A DNA stretch of 64,000 nt from JAFEDN01 sp963844565. Lineage in GTDB: Bacteria; Pseudomonadota; Gammaproteobacteria; Coxiellales; Coxiellaceae. The first letter of the stretch is position 1, and each line of letters begins with the position of its first letter. The position numbers were made by a program, and so were the translations under genes. The notes under the pieces were generated by a model, which ran no database searches, was not told the DNA's origin, and worked only from the letters and a program-made list of their open reading frames with translations. Below, one piece after another: positions 26,135-35,936 of this stretch. Location of the stretch: NCBI GenBank assembly GCA_963844565.1, contig CAWJON010000002.1:1302001-1366000 (forward strand), written 5' to 3'.

Positions 26135-26927
26135 TAAAAATGATTTTTCCGCCGACATAAATTTCTTCAGGACGATGGTAAGTAATCATCAACTGGCTGG
26201 GTTTATTAATAAAATGGCCTTGTTTAATAATCAAATTTTTTTTGAGAACCAAAGCTAAGGCGGCAGCCGCAACTCCAGTGGCGGCGTCTTCATTTTGTCC
26301 GGTTTTCGGATTAAATGCGCGGGCTTGCAATAACGGCGGTGTTGTTGACTCTGACGCGTAAACGTAAAGACCATTGATTTGATTGTCCAGACTCCATTGT
26401 TTAATTAAATCAAAATTAGGGCTCAAGGCTGCTAAAGCTTCTGGCGATTTCAGCGGAATAAATAATTTAGGACTACCGACTGAAGCAACGGCCATGGGTA
26501 AATCTACAGAAATTTCACTAAGATCAGTTAAACCCAGTAATTGTTTTAACATCTTTGGATCCGGGGTATATGTCGGAGCAGTCTCTGCGGATACTTTAAT
26601 TTGCACAATCTGGTTATCTAATTTTATCGCCTCAAACATTGTTCCAATTACGTTGGATACCGTAATACGATTGATTTGGCGCTGATTCATTAAAAGGAAA
26701 ACCGCCGCTAATGTCCCATGCAGGCACAAATTCATTTCTATATTGGGATAAAAGAATTGTAAAACCGGAATAGGAGAATCAGCGCTATTAATAAATACGA
26801 TAACTGGCAATTGCAATTGCTGTGCTAATTTTTGTTTCTCAATATTATCTCCAGAAAAATCAAACATCACCCCGGCAGGATTCCCGGAATTAGGTAAGTC
26901 TGTACAAAAACAATAGAGTATTTTCAT
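26127..26927 (-). CDS. PhzF-family isomerase/epimerase-like protein
   Basis: About 266 residues from the Met at 26927 (GGAG 9 nt upstream). PhzF fold markers: SGNPAGVMFDF at the N-terminus, LCLHGTLAAVFLL in the centre (the family has CGHATL-like there) and EDAATGVAAAALAL near the end. Family members isomerise small acids; the substrate is unknown. Shorter and more divergent than typical PhzF. Confidence 0.8.
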   Translation of the reverse strand: MKILYCFCTDLPNSGNPAGVMFDFSGDNIEKQKLAQQLQLPVIVFINSADSPIPVLQFFYPNIEMNLCLHGTLAAVFLLMNQRQINRITVSNVIGTMFEAIKLDNQIVQIKVSAETAPTYTPDPKMLKQLLGLTDLSEISVDLPMAVASVGSPKLFIPLKSPEALAALSPNFDLIKQWSLDNQINGLYVYASESTTPPLLQARAFNPKTGQNEDAATGVAAAALALVLKKNLIIKQGHFINKPSQLMITYHRPEEIYVGGKIIFIS

Positions 26928-26984
26928 ATCGCTATTCTCCAAAAGTTCACCTTAAAATTTAAGGTTATTATCATCTAAATTACA

Positions 26985-27065
26985 CTAACTGCAAGCGTAA
27001 CAAAATCCATAAATAATCAAACTATGTTCGGTCATTTTATAATTATTCTTTTCAAGATAATGAGA
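26985..27065 (-). pseudogene. Duplicated 3' end of fur
   Basis: The frame reads NNYKMTEHSLIIYGFCYACS and a stop, matching the C-terminus of the intact Fur at 34106 (NNFKMTDHSLIIYGFCRACS) at 17 of 20 residues. Nothing upstream resembles the rest of fur. It lies just ahead of the first copy of the duplicated secreted-protein gene. Confidence 0.8.
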
Positions 27066-27187
27066 ATTGCCGTGGGGAGGTCTTTTAGTTGTAATTTTTT
27101 TGTTCATTGTGGTACACTCGGAAAGAAAGATAGAAAATATTATGGGCTATGGAAGGGGAAACAAACAGAATCGGGGAGTAAATACTC

Positions 27188-27631
27188 GTGAAAAAAAAGA
27201 AAATTCTAAAATATATTCTCAGCTTATCTACTTTAGTTACAGTTTCGCTAAGCTTCGCCAATTGTCCAGATCCTAGTACCCTCAGCTATTTTTGTGAAGA
27301 ACTACCGTCAGGGCAAGCCTGTTATTGGATAACGCAAAACGCTTGTTTTGAAGCCAGCGCAAAAGGTTTCGGAGCCAAAAATGGCGATAAAGCGGGCCCT
27401 TTTATTGGCGCGGCCTGGTGGCAATCCAGTTCATCTGCTAAGCTCGGTACTTCCAGCTGCTTTTATCAAGGGCCAAAAGGGTATGGGTTAATTAATGCTT
27501 TCCAAGGCGCCAACTATGGTGAGGTGCCTAAACCTCAAAGCAGCAATTGGCGACCCAGCGTCAAGGCCGGAACGTTTAGTTGTCAAGGCAATAACGTTGG
27601 TGATTGTCAATTTAAATTCTGCAATCGGTAA
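27188..27631 (+). CDS. Small secreted Cys/Trp-rich protein, copy 1 (DUF3757-like)
   Basis: 147 residues, GTG start with GGGGAG upstream. Signal peptide (YILSLSTLVTVSLSFA), then ANCPDP, YFCEELPSGQACYWITQNAC, AAWWQSSSS, SSCFYQG, TFSCQGN and CQFKFCNR with about ten cysteines. About 90 percent identical to the copy at 39368. The layout resembles DUF3757 proteins known from Legionella-type bacteria; that match is from memory. Exported, role unknown. Confidence 0.7.
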   Translation: MKKKKILKYILSLSTLVTVSLSFANCPDPSTLSYFCEELPSGQACYWITQNACFEASAKGFGAKNGDKAGPFIGAAWWQSSSSAKLGTSSCFYQGPKGYGLINAFQGANYGEVPKPQSSNWRPSVKAGTFSCQGNNVGDCQFKFCNR

Positions 27632-27704
27632 TTCGAGACTTAAACCCGAAGGGCTAAATCACTAATCGCCGCCCCTGCGATTTACCTAGCCATGCAGCTG
27701 TTTC

Positions 27705-27728
27705 GGTGTCAGCCAGGTTTCTGACACC
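27705..27728. terminator. Hairpin between convergent genes
   Basis: GGTGTCAG and CTGACACC form an 8-bp stem with an 8-nt loop, placed between the convergent genes ending at 27631 and 27742. No long T-run follows, so it may be a weak bidirectional terminator. Confidence 0.45.
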
Positions 27729-27741
27729 AATTAAACTTGAC

Positions 27742-29868
27742 TTAAGAGGCGAATACTTGTTGCCTCATCTCTCCTATACGTAGTGCATTGGAGTCGGCAT
27801 GACGCGTTCGATCGTGCAGTTTTTTGTGATATTGATCCACCACAAATAAGACATATGTCACCTTTCCATCAGCTGAGGTTACCTTTATACATCGAGAAGA
27901 TGTTAAACGACTTTCACCTTCTGAACATATCTTTAAAAACAGCGTTCTACCGTTAGATAAAATTTCGCCAGGTTTAAAACGAATTTTTGGCAACTTGTGT
28001 ATTTTTGCGTCGAAAGTTGGAGTTAACCACACAAACTCTTTGTCATGTGAAGGCAGAGTCTCTAATTTTTCTAGTAATTTTGCATCTAGAGTAATAAAAG
28101 TGTTAGGGGGCCCACCTGGTAGGGGTTTAATCAGACATTTAGGATCACTAGAATTATAAATATAATCTCCAAAAGAAATAGACTGGGGCGTAAACAAAGT
28201 GGCGGGTGAGGTAACAATTTTACTTTCTTTAACTTTTCTTGGTTTAGCCTTAGGCCTCTTATTTTGCTGCCAAAAGAAGTGTTTGGTTGTTATATAAATA
28301 ACTGGATTCGTACTCGTTAAAGACTTAGATTCAGATACAATCTGAAATTCTTTTCCTAATGTTTTCGTAATATTTCGAATTTGTGAGAGCTTAATTTGCT
28401 CAATGGGTCCAAGGCTTAAGATGCCTAGTGTATTTTCCGCTTGGGTGGATAATTCTTGGCTGATAACTTGAGTTATTTTTTCTTGGAATTCTGTTTTCAG
28501 CGAAGTGATATTAATTTCCAATGTAAAAGTTGTTTTTTTGGTATCACCATAATTAAGTATTAAACTCATTGCCTCTTGAATGTGAAAATGCCGTTGAAAA
28601 AACCGATTAGCTTCTGCGATAGATGAATTACATCTATTTCTCCTGCGCTTAAGTGCTTCTAACCGAGGAAAGAAAAACTGCCAGGCGGTTTTATCACCGA
28701 ATGAAGTGGATATAGGAGTCATCAGAATAGTAAATATATCGGGATTAATAAATAATGGATTATCATTAAATTCTTCTTTAAAAAAAGAAGCCATTTCAAG
28801 GAACCAGTCCATACGAGGAAAATCATTTAACCACTTATTGGCAGCGTGAAAGGATAATATGCCAGAAATATCTTTTGTTACCGTTAGGTGTTCAATAAGT
28901 TCAGAGGTATCCTTAATCGCTGTTTGGTGTGACTCCAATAACGCTTGAATTTCAAATCTATATTGATCTCTATCCCATTGGCTGAACATGTTGCCGACCC
29001 AATTTACAAGCACGAGCACAAAAGAGTACGACACAGCTAATGGCAAAGAGAATTTAGAAATATATTTCGCTCTCCTGACTAATACAAAGAGCAAGCCAGT
29101 AGTCGTAAGGAATAACAACTTCGGATGTCGCATGAGAAAAGGAGATTTTTTATATTGCTTGATTTCTTTGAATGTCATTTCAGTAGCGTGCTCAATGATA
29201 ACATCATAGAATATCTCATGGCGATTCTTGCCCTGATGAGACAAAAGCAGATAGCAGATTGCTAACATGGGTGTTGCGAAAATGATATAAGCAACGGCTG
29301 ATAGCCCGACTCCATATCCGGACCTTGAGTTTTCGTCGATATTTAAATAAGATATTAGTTGTTCTATCCATGACTCGAATACGATAAGTAATCCAGAAGG
29401 TAACAAAGGAGCAAGCATTAGAGCGTTTAGACCTGACGCGTTGAAATCCTTAAATGCCTGGTCACAAGAATCTAACAACGATTGCATAATTTCAGTAGGC
29501 GTTGCCAAACGTTCCTCATTTAGGTTAGCTGCCGTATGCCTTCTGCCGTAATAAGTCCATAATTTTTTAACTAAATACCAAGCCAGCGGTATAGCCACGG
29601 AGCCGAGTACCAATAATTGTTGCGACGTAACTGTCAATGTTTCATCTTTACTATCGCTGCCAGCATAAATATCTAGCGTTTTACTATTATAACCAAAGTC
29701 ACTCTGACGCATGGCTTGCGATTCATCCGTGTTATCCTGTGTTATATACAGAGCGGCGCCCACCAACATCACCCAGGTTGCGTTCATGATTTCTTTAACT
29801 TTGGCAAGGGGCTGGAGAAAAGGGTTACCAGCAGGGGGAAGAGACAATAACTGTTTAATTAATCTCAT
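27742..29868 (-). CDS. 708-aa multi-helix membrane protein, function unknown
   Basis: Not recognised. The N-terminal half has predicted membrane segments near 33-43, 85-100, 160-180, 200-220 and 260-300; the C-terminal half (about 320-708) is soluble, with a basic stretch KRPKAKPRKVKESK near 560 and FGDYIYNSS and TPTFDAKIHKLPKIRFKPG segments. Ribosome site GGAGTGA precedes ATG. Stand-alone. Size, orphan status and membrane-plus-soluble layout resemble intracellular-bacterial effectors, but this is only inference. Confidence 0.7.
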   Translation of the reverse strand: MRLIKQLLSLPPAGNPFLQPLAKVKEIMNATWVMLVGAALYITQDNTDESQAMRQSDFGYNSKTLDIYAGSDSKDETLTVTSQQLLVLGSVAIPLAWYLVKKLWTYYGRRHTAANLNEERLATPTEIMQSLLDSCDQAFKDFNASGLNALMLAPLLPSGLLIVFESWIEQLISYLNIDENSRSGYGVGLSAVAYIIFATPMLAICYLLLSHQGKNRHEIFYDVIIEHATEMTFKEIKQYKKSPFLMRHPKLLFLTTTGLLFVLVRRAKYISKFSLPLAVSYSFVLVLVNWVGNMFSQWDRDQYRFEIQALLESHQTAIKDTSELIEHLTVTKDISGILSFHAANKWLNDFPRMDWFLEMASFFKEEFNDNPLFINPDIFTILMTPISTSFGDKTAWQFFFPRLEALKRRRNRCNSSIAEANRFFQRHFHIQEAMSLILNYGDTKKTTFTLEINITSLKTEFQEKITQVISQELSTQAENTLGILSLGPIEQIKLSQIRNITKTLGKEFQIVSESKSLTSTNPVIYITTKHFFWQQNKRPKAKPRKVKESKIVTSPATLFTPQSISFGDYIYNSSDPKCLIKPLPGGPPNTFITLDAKLLEKLETLPSHDKEFVWLTPTFDAKIHKLPKIRFKPGEILSNGRTLFLKICSEGESRLTSSRCIKVTSADGKVTYVLFVVDQYHKKLHDRTRHADSNALRIGEMRQQVFAS

Positions 29869-29967
29869 TTCATCACTCCATCTACTTGCAAATTTAATTA
29901 TTAAGATTCAAATAACTTATAATTATTATAATATCTAAACGAAGTTTTTTTCTATGTCTTAATAAAA

Positions 29968-31560
29968 CTAACTTTCTTCAACTAGTTTATCAAATTTTGG
30001 AGTTTTTTCCAAATTAAACAGCCCAGTTAATTCAGTAGAAGTTTTACTTTTATATTTGGTAAGTCCGTAAAACGCGATTAAAGAAAATATAGTGACTATT
30101 AAAACAAATAACTTATCATTCATTCCAGAATAGTGAGTTGGAGAAAAATAAGCGAGCACCCAGAGTCCCAGAAAATAAAGAATGAGTCCAAAACACTGTT
30201 CAATAGCTTCAACTATTTCTCCCCAGGAATGTACATTTAGCCCAATAAAAAAAGTTTGCAGGATAATAAACGAAATAAATATTTGATTAATAATTTTTAA
30301 ATGACCTAAAGTGAATAGATAAGTAAAGATGATGAAAAGAAAAAGAGCAATAACCTGCCCTCCCCATACTTTAAAGGAATAACTCTCAACAGACCTGGAT
30401 TGGCGTAGAACATACAGAGCAATAGGGATAGGTAGATAGGAAATCAAGTGAAACAGACTTAAAAATTCTGCTAATTGACCCCAACTACGAAAAACTAAAA
30501 GGAACAATATCGCTAGCGCCGTGTTGATTAACAATGAACGCCGCGATAAATGATAAATGGGATCAATTTTGCCTAAAAACTTAGGCATTTGTCCATTTCT
30601 GGTCATGGCGGTGAACATTCGCCCTGCTGAGCCGGTAAAAGCTATTCCCGCGCCGGTGGGGATAATTACCGCACCAAAGTATATAATGGACGTCAATAAA
30701 TTTAGCCCGATTAAAACGGAAAGCTCAACCATTGGCGCATTCATTTCAATTTTGGTCCAGCCTGCATCCTGCAATATGTCTGAAGGGAAAGCACTAATAA
30801 ATGCAACTTGTAATAAAAGATAAATGCAAAGGCATAATGTAATTGATAATATTAGGGCAAGACAAATATTTTTTTTGGGGTTTTTAATTTCACTTGCAAA
30901 GGATGAAATCGATTGAAAGCCGTTAAAAGAAACAAATATGCCGCTCATCAAGGCCGCCGATAAAATAGAGTTAACGCCATAAGGGATAAATTGGTTGTGT
31001 ACTAAGGTAAAATTCTGTGGGTGAAACGCTACGCCAATAATAACCAGGGAAATCACGATTGGAACCACAATCTTTAATACCGCAATAATATTATTCGCTT
31101 TAACGAATGCTTTAATCCCCCAATAATTAATAAGACAATAAATAACGACTAAAAAAATAGAAAGCATATTTCCAGTCAATGTCAGTTGTTCGCCGGCATA
31201 TAAGTAAGGTTTAGTATTAGGAAGTAAATTAATTAGGTATTGGATGCTAGCATCCGCTTCTAAGCCTATCACAGCCACCACACCCAACCAATTGGCAATA
31301 GCAAATGGGAAACCAAAAAATTTATTGTGAGATATAGTAGGAATAATAGCAGCTAAACCACGTTTTGGATAAAGGACGGTTAACTCAGCCATGCACAAGG
31401 CTAATAATAAAATGAGCCCTCCGCAAAAAAGCCAGGCAATAATAGCAGCGGGTCCGGCAATCATTGCCGCTCGATAAGGTACAAAAAGTAATCCACTGCC
31501 AAGAATTGAAGAAATTCCAATAAAAAGAGCAGGCATCAATCCAATTTTTTTCTTTTTCAT
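29968..31560 (-). CDS. APC-superfamily amino acid permease
   Basis: 530 residues, 12 or more helices. N-terminal helix GISSILGSGLLFVPYRAAMIAGP carries the APC substrate-backbone motif (GSGL); SFASEIKNPKKN and TGSAGRMFTAMTRNGQMPKFLG are conserved loops. Imports or exchanges amino acids. Substrate not determinable. Upstream (in transcription) lie the three paralogous membrane proteins, but the 66-nt gap and their different type argue for separate units. Confidence 0.88.
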   Translation of the reverse strand: MKKKKIGLMPALFIGISSILGSGLLFVPYRAAMIAGPAAIIAWLFCGGLILLLALCMAELTVLYPKRGLAAIIPTISHNKFFGFPFAIANWLGVVAVIGLEADASIQYLINLLPNTKPYLYAGEQLTLTGNMLSIFLVVIYCLINYWGIKAFVKANNIIAVLKIVVPIVISLVIIGVAFHPQNFTLVHNQFIPYGVNSILSAALMSGIFVSFNGFQSISSFASEIKNPKKNICLALILSITLCLCIYLLLQVAFISAFPSDILQDAGWTKIEMNAPMVELSVLIGLNLLTSIIYFGAVIIPTGAGIAFTGSAGRMFTAMTRNGQMPKFLGKIDPIYHLSRRSLLINTALAILFLLVFRSWGQLAEFLSLFHLISYLPIPIALYVLRQSRSVESYSFKVWGGQVIALFLFIIFTYLFTLGHLKIINQIFISFIILQTFFIGLNVHSWGEIVEAIEQCFGLILYFLGLWVLAYFSPTHYSGMNDKLFVLIVTIFSLIAFYGLTKYKSKTSTELTGLFNLEKTPKFDKLVEES

Positions 31561-31626
31561 TAATTTTCCGTTCTTACAAAACCGATTGCTTGGGCGTGTT
31601 TTTTTCCAGTTGTGAACGGAAAAGTG

Positions 31627-32337
31627 TTACCTATGAGTACTTGAGGATGACGCTGTCCCACCTACTAGTGTTCTAGTAACGTCAACGTCATCTCCTTCAA
31701 CAGCGCTACCGCGTCGTCGTTGGCCAGATAACAAATGGGGAAGTCTAGAAAGACGTTGCTGCACTTCTCCCATACAACTGCGAGCAGCAGAACCAATTTG
31801 TTCAGAATAGTAACACACTCCAATCATTAAGGAAACAAATAGAAAGCAAAATATATTAGTTTCTCCTGCATGCGCATCTTCACACTTGCTCATGGCCGAT
31901 TTATATTCGTTTATAGGTGGATAGAGAATGCCATTGATACATTGAAGCTGCTGTGGATCTACGGGATCATTCTCAGCTGAAAGAGCCACACTGGACCCTC
32001 CTCCCAGAGGTATTTCTTGCCAGACAATATTACTTAAGGGCTTAGGATTTTTGGGAGCGCCAAAACATAATCCATTTTGAATACTTTCTCCAGCGGCTAC
32101 AACCTCATTATATAATTTCCTTCCGGATGCGGAGCGCTTTGTAAAAATACCTGCATCACAGCTGGGAGGCTCTTCAACTTGCAATGTAAACACATTACCT
32201 GGTAAAGAGAAACCTAGATAGGTAAGAACTTCGGCGGAAGAAGCGACCTCTTTCATTTCTACTACAGATGGAGAATTTACCGCCACAGGGTTTGTATTTT
32301 TCGACCATAAGGCACATAAAAATAATAATTTTTTCAT
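31627..32337 (-). CDS. Tandem type I membrane protein family, member C (236 aa)
   Basis: Shares with its two upstream neighbours: short N-terminal signal peptide, VEMKEVASS, CDAGIF-x-KRSASGRKLYNE, SIQNGLC, NIVWQEIP, LQCINGILYPPINEYK, then one membrane helix (IFCFLFVSLMIGVCYYS) and a basic Ser/Arg-rich cytosolic tail (RLSRLPHLLSGQRRRGS). Five conserved cysteines outside the helix suggest disulphides in an exported domain. Family not recognised. Last gene of a three-gene run. Confidence 0.75.
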   Translation of the reverse strand: MKKLLFLCALWSKNTNPVAVNSPSVVEMKEVASSAEVLTYLGFSLPGNVFTLQVEEPPSCDAGIFTKRSASGRKLYNEVVAAGESIQNGLCFGAPKNPKPLSNIVWQEIPLGGGSSVALSAENDPVDPQQLQCINGILYPPINEYKSAMSKCEDAHAGETNIFCFLFVSLMIGVCYYSEQIGSAARSCMGEVQQRLSRLPHLLSGQRRRGSAVEGDDVDVTRTLVGGTASSSSTHR

Positions 32338-32351
32338 TTTTTTTCCTCAAG

Positions 32352-33185
32352 TTATAATTGTGATGCTGGCGAAGTAGGGGACGACGGAGGGGGAATCTGA
32401 TCTAAACTTTGCACACCCCGATTCAAGTTATCTAAGCTAATAGCAGCGGGAGGGGAAACGTCATCGGGATGTATAATATTGCTATTTCGTCTTCTACTAT
32501 CGCTACCCCCAATTAACGAATACGGTAATTGTGAAAGATGAATCGAACCTGAATTTTCTCTACAATGCCTCCAGCCACTCGCTATTCTTTCACGATGTTT
32601 ATATGCCGCTACTGCGACCATAAACAAAATGGCGCCTCCTCCAACAATGGTCATTATAGGAATTATCGCCGCGTTCATACAAGAAGATCTATCTTGATTA
32701 AATTTGTTTATGGGTGGATAATAGTATTTATTAATACACTCAATAAATTGGCTGTTTACATCAGGGTTCTTTGCTGTCAATCTCAAATAGTAACCATCAA
32801 CCGTAAACGCACCGGTCCCATCTACACCACCGCTATAGCCCAGTTTAGGTACTTCTTCCCAAACGAGATTTTTATAGGGTTGATCCACACTGTCATTAAT
32901 CGAAACCGCGCCACATAACCCGTTTTGAATCCTCATTGTGGTATTTGAAGTTTCGTCATACAGTTCCTGCCCTGAAGCTGAGCGCCTTGGAAATAAAACA
33001 TCGCAGTCATCAGGTCGTCCTGCCTGAAATATATAATAATTTTCCTCAAAGTAAAAGCTTTCATAAGTATAAGAAATGGCGTCGTTACTAGAAGCAACAG
33101 GTTTCATTTCTACCTGAGCTTTATCAAAACTCGCTACTTTTCCAGTCCAATTTGCAAGCAAAGTAAACAATATAAATTTTTTCAT
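32352..33185 (-). CDS. Tandem type I membrane protein family, member B (277 aa)
   Basis: Middle gene of three paralogues and the most diverged. Signal peptide, VEMKPVASSNDAISY, CDVLFPRRSASGQELYDE, RIQNGLC, NLVWEEVPKLGY, FIECINKYYYPPINKF, a helix (IPIMTIVGGGAILFMVAVAA), then a tail with HLSQLPYSLIGGSDSRRR and a proline-rich end (IPPPSSPTSPAS). 14 nt separate it from member C and 32 nt from member A, so the three form an operon. Confidence 0.75.
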   Translation of the reverse strand: MKKFILFTLLANWTGKVASFDKAQVEMKPVASSNDAISYTYESFYFEENYYIFQAGRPDDCDVLFPRRSASGQELYDETSNTTMRIQNGLCGAVSINDSVDQPYKNLVWEEVPKLGYSGGVDGTGAFTVDGYYLRLTAKNPDVNSQFIECINKYYYPPINKFNQDRSSCMNAAIIPIMTIVGGGAILFMVAVAAYKHRERIASGWRHCRENSGSIHLSQLPYSLIGGSDSRRRNSNIIHPDDVSPPAAISLDNLNRGVQSLDQIPPPSSPTSPASQL

Positions 33186-33217
33186 ATCTTCTCCTTAATT
33201 TAAACCCTCAGCAACGA

Positions 33218-33964
33218 TTAAACACCAGGGGATAAAGGACGATCTTGTGTAGATGAAGAAGAACCTTGTCGATTCGTCAGCGGGATAAGGACGTCTGCGT
33301 CAACACCACTACCGCGTCGCTGATGTCGCCCGGATAACAGAGAAGAAAGTCTAGAGAGCCGTGGACACCTTTCTTCAGAGCGTCGGCCAGCTGCAGCTAG
33401 TTTATGGCAGTAATGACCCACTCCCACTAGTACGAGAACGCCTATAACACAAATTCCTTGAAAGATGCTCGAATCTATTTCACGCGAAGCTGAACACTTG
33501 CCCATGTCTGTTTTATATGTATCTATAGGTGGAGAAAGAATTTCTTTTACACATTGGAGATATTCTGAGTTTACAGGAACATATTTAGCAGAAAGAACCA
33601 GACTATATTGATCTTCTTTTATGAGTATTTTTTGCCAGACAATATTATTAAAAGACCCAGTAACTAGTTCGGTAGCACCACTACATAATCCACTTTGAAT
33701 ACTTTGTCCACCGGCTATACTGTCATTATATAATTGCTCTCCGGATGCTGAGCGTGGTACAAAAATACCTCCCTCGCAACTGGGAGGTTCTATAACTTCC
33801 CATGCAAGCGTATTACCATCCGGAAAAGAAAAACCTAAATACGTAGGATTATAGGAGGAAGAAGCGACCTCTTTCATTTCCACTTCAGGTCGAGGATTAA
33901 AAACATCTGTATTTTTCGCCAAATTCCCAAAGGCATATAAAGCTAAACACAATAATTTTTTCAT
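33218..33964 (-). CDS. Tandem type I membrane protein family, member A (248 aa)
   Basis: First gene of the run. Signal peptide (LLCLALYAFGNLAKN), VEMKEVASSSYNPTYLGFSF, PPSCEGGIFVPRSASGEQLYN, SIQSGLC, NNIVWQKI, YLQCVKEILSPPIDTYK, helix IFQGICVIGVLVLVGVGHY, and a basic tail (RLSRLSSLLSGRHQRRGSG) very like that of member C. The conserved tail suggests a common cytosolic or secretion-related contact. Confidence 0.75.
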   Translation of the reverse strand: MKKLLCLALYAFGNLAKNTDVFNPRPEVEMKEVASSSYNPTYLGFSFPDGNTLAWEVIEPPSCEGGIFVPRSASGEQLYNDSIAGGQSIQSGLCSGATELVTGSFNNIVWQKILIKEDQYSLVLSAKYVPVNSEYLQCVKEILSPPIDTYKTDMGKCSASREIDSSIFQGICVIGVLVLVGVGHYCHKLAAAGRRSEERCPRLSRLSSLLSGRHQRRGSGVDADVLIPLTNRQGSSSSTQDRPLSPGV

Positions 33965-34105
33965 TTTTCCTCCCTTAAATTATTATTCCTTATATTTGAA
34001 GCTAACAGATTTTTACTATTCCTGTCAACCACAAAATATCTATAGAAAAATTTTTTAAAAAAAGCTGAAAATACCCTGAGTCTTTTGCCTGTTTAGGCAT
34101 AAGGT

Positions 34106-34513
34106 CTAACTGCAGGCCCGACAAAACCCATAAATAATCAAACTATGATCGGTCATTTTAAAATTATTCTTTCGAGCAATTTCGATCTGTCGTCGTTCTA
34201 TGACTTCATCAACAAATTCAGCAATAGCATTACATTTCATACAGACTAAATGATCATGATGTTTGCCTTGCTCCAACTCAAATAACGCTTGAGTTGAAGA
34301 GAAATGATGCCGTTTCACTAAACCAACTTCTTCGAATTGAGTCAACACTCGATATACGGTTGCCAAACCAATATCAAAACCTTGTTCAATTAATATTTGA
34401 TAAATGTCTTCTGCGCTAAGATGGCGCGGATTAACTTTTTCCAATATCTGTAATATATTGGCTCGCGGCAAGGTCACTTTCAAACCTGCCTCACGTAAAT
34501 TTTTATTGGTCAT
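34106..34513 (-). CDS. fur: Ferric uptake regulator Fur
   Basis: 135 residues. DNA-binding winged helix (LREAGLKVTLPRANILQILE, HLSAEDIYQILIEQGFDIGLATVYRVLTQFEE), then metal-binding HHDHLVCMKCNAIAEF and ERRQIEIARKNNFKM. The C-terminal GFCRAC supplies the second Cys pair. Iron-loaded Fur represses iron uptake genes. It starts 10 nt after the FeS membrane protein gene and is the last gene of the iron operon, so it should repress its own synthesis through the Fur box at 37806. Confidence 0.95.
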   Translation of the reverse strand: MTNKNLREAGLKVTLPRANILQILEKVNPRHLSAEDIYQILIEQGFDIGLATVYRVLTQFEEVGLVKRHHFSSTQALFELEQGKHHDHLVCMKCNAIAEFVDEVIERRQIEIARKNNFKMTDHSLIIYGFCRACS

Positions 34514-34523
34514 AAAAATCTCC

Positions 34524-35936
34524 TCATACCCAAAAAGTATCCCAAGAGATACTATCTGATTTAATGCTCCAAATATGTAACATTAAAACCCAGGCGTAAT
34601 TAATAACGGCAAAAACCAGTAGCATCAGCAAGAAACCGGCCAGCCGGCGCACCCGAGAAGATGAAATTTGCTGTTTTATTATATTAAAAGCTAAATAGCT
34701 ACTCCAGCAAGTAGCGAGAAACAGCACCCCACCTTTTACATAGTTAGCCTGTAAAAAACCCAGGTTAGCATATTTTTGTAACATACTGAGAGTATTGGCA
34801 AGTAAACCAATAAAAATACTGCTGGCAAGCAATGGAATTAACGATTGGCTTAAATGGTTAAAACGTTTCAGCGTCAATTTCCCACTGACTTTAACCGCCG
34901 CTCCAATTAAAATGGTGTTAACGCTGCCAAATAAAAAACCTACAATAAGAATGTAACTTAAAACTTCAATACCATAAATCCAACTAAATACATCACCATG
35001 CTCAGGGTAATTAGTTAAAATCCACCAAGGAGCATTGGTCTTAAACACCCATTCAATACCATGCGCTAAAAACCAGGATTCGATGACACTGCGAAAATGT
35101 TGAAACCAGAAACTATTCGTCCATTGAAAAGCAGCGAGAGCTAGGCCTCCCAAACCATAAATAATTAATAAGCTATCGTAAATATTTCCATTTTTCTCGC
35201 CAGTTTTAATAATTTCTTCCTGCGTAGAACGAGACTTTAGTTGAATCGCTTCTTTTGAATTGGCGCATTTGCCACACATCAGGCAATTGGCACTGCCTGT
35301 CATTTTTGACAAAGGCAATAAAGTAGGACAACGCACCGCATTTACATATTTATTTTGCTCGGGATCCCATTTTTCTTGGTTTGGCTGAAAGTGTAACGGA
35401 GCCAATCTTGATAATAGAGAAAAAACCCCTGTCACCGGACATAAGTACTTGCACCAGACTCGGCTGGATTTACCATACAGAAAACCAATGATTATCGCAG
35501 CAATCGTTGAGCCTCCTAAAATAAGCATAACGGGTTTTGGGTATTGGTAAACACTGATCAATTGTCCGTAAATGGTTGTTAACCCAAACGCGACAAATGG
35601 CCAACCACCCCATCGCATCCAGCGTGGAATGCTTTTTCCTTTGCCATATTGGTTAGCGATTTCTGATAAAGCGCCTTCTGGACAAAGCACTCCACACCAC
35701 AAACGACCAAATAAAATTATGCTCAACAATACGAAAGGCCACCATATACCCCAGAAAAGAAAAGCAGCAAATACAGTTATATTATGAAACAAAGTAGCTG
35801 AATCGTCTGGCAAAGGTAAAAGAATTGGAATAATCATTAACCCGAAATACAATAGAATAATGAGCCATTGAACCCGGCGAATTACCTTTTGATGTTGACC
35901 TAACCAATTACCCACTGCTGCGAGTTTATTTTGCAT
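34524..35936 (-). CDS. 4Fe-4S-binding multi-helix membrane protein of the Ftr1 iron operon
   Basis: About 470 residues from the Met at 35936, whose ATG overlaps the end of ftr1 by 11 nt; the longer frame has no better start. FeS motifs: FGRLWCGVLCPEGALSE, WCKYLCPVTGVFS and NCLMCGKCANS, as in NapH/NosR-type electron-transfer membrane proteins. About ten helices. In P19/Ftr1 clusters such proteins are thought to feed electrons for iron reduction or transport. Translationally coupled to ftr1. Confidence 0.85.
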   Translation of the reverse strand: MQNKLAAVGNWLGQHQKVIRRVQWLIILLYFGLMIIPILLPLPDDSATLFHNITVFAAFLFWGIWWPFVLLSIILFGRLWCGVLCPEGALSEIANQYGKGKSIPRWMRWGGWPFVAFGLTTIYGQLISVYQYPKPVMLILGGSTIAAIIIGFLYGKSSRVWCKYLCPVTGVFSLLSRLAPLHFQPNQEKWDPEQNKYVNAVRCPTLLPLSKMTGSANCLMCGKCANSKEAIQLKSRSTQEEIIKTGEKNGNIYDSLLIIYGLGGLALAAFQWTNSFWFQHFRSVIESWFLAHGIEWVFKTNAPWWILTNYPEHGDVFSWIYGIEVLSYILIVGFLFGSVNTILIGAAVKVSGKLTLKRFNHLSQSLIPLLASSIFIGLLANTLSMLQKYANLGFLQANYVKGGVLFLATCWSSYLAFNIIKQQISSSRVRRLAGFLLMLLVFAVINYAWVLMLHIWSIKSDSISWDTFWV

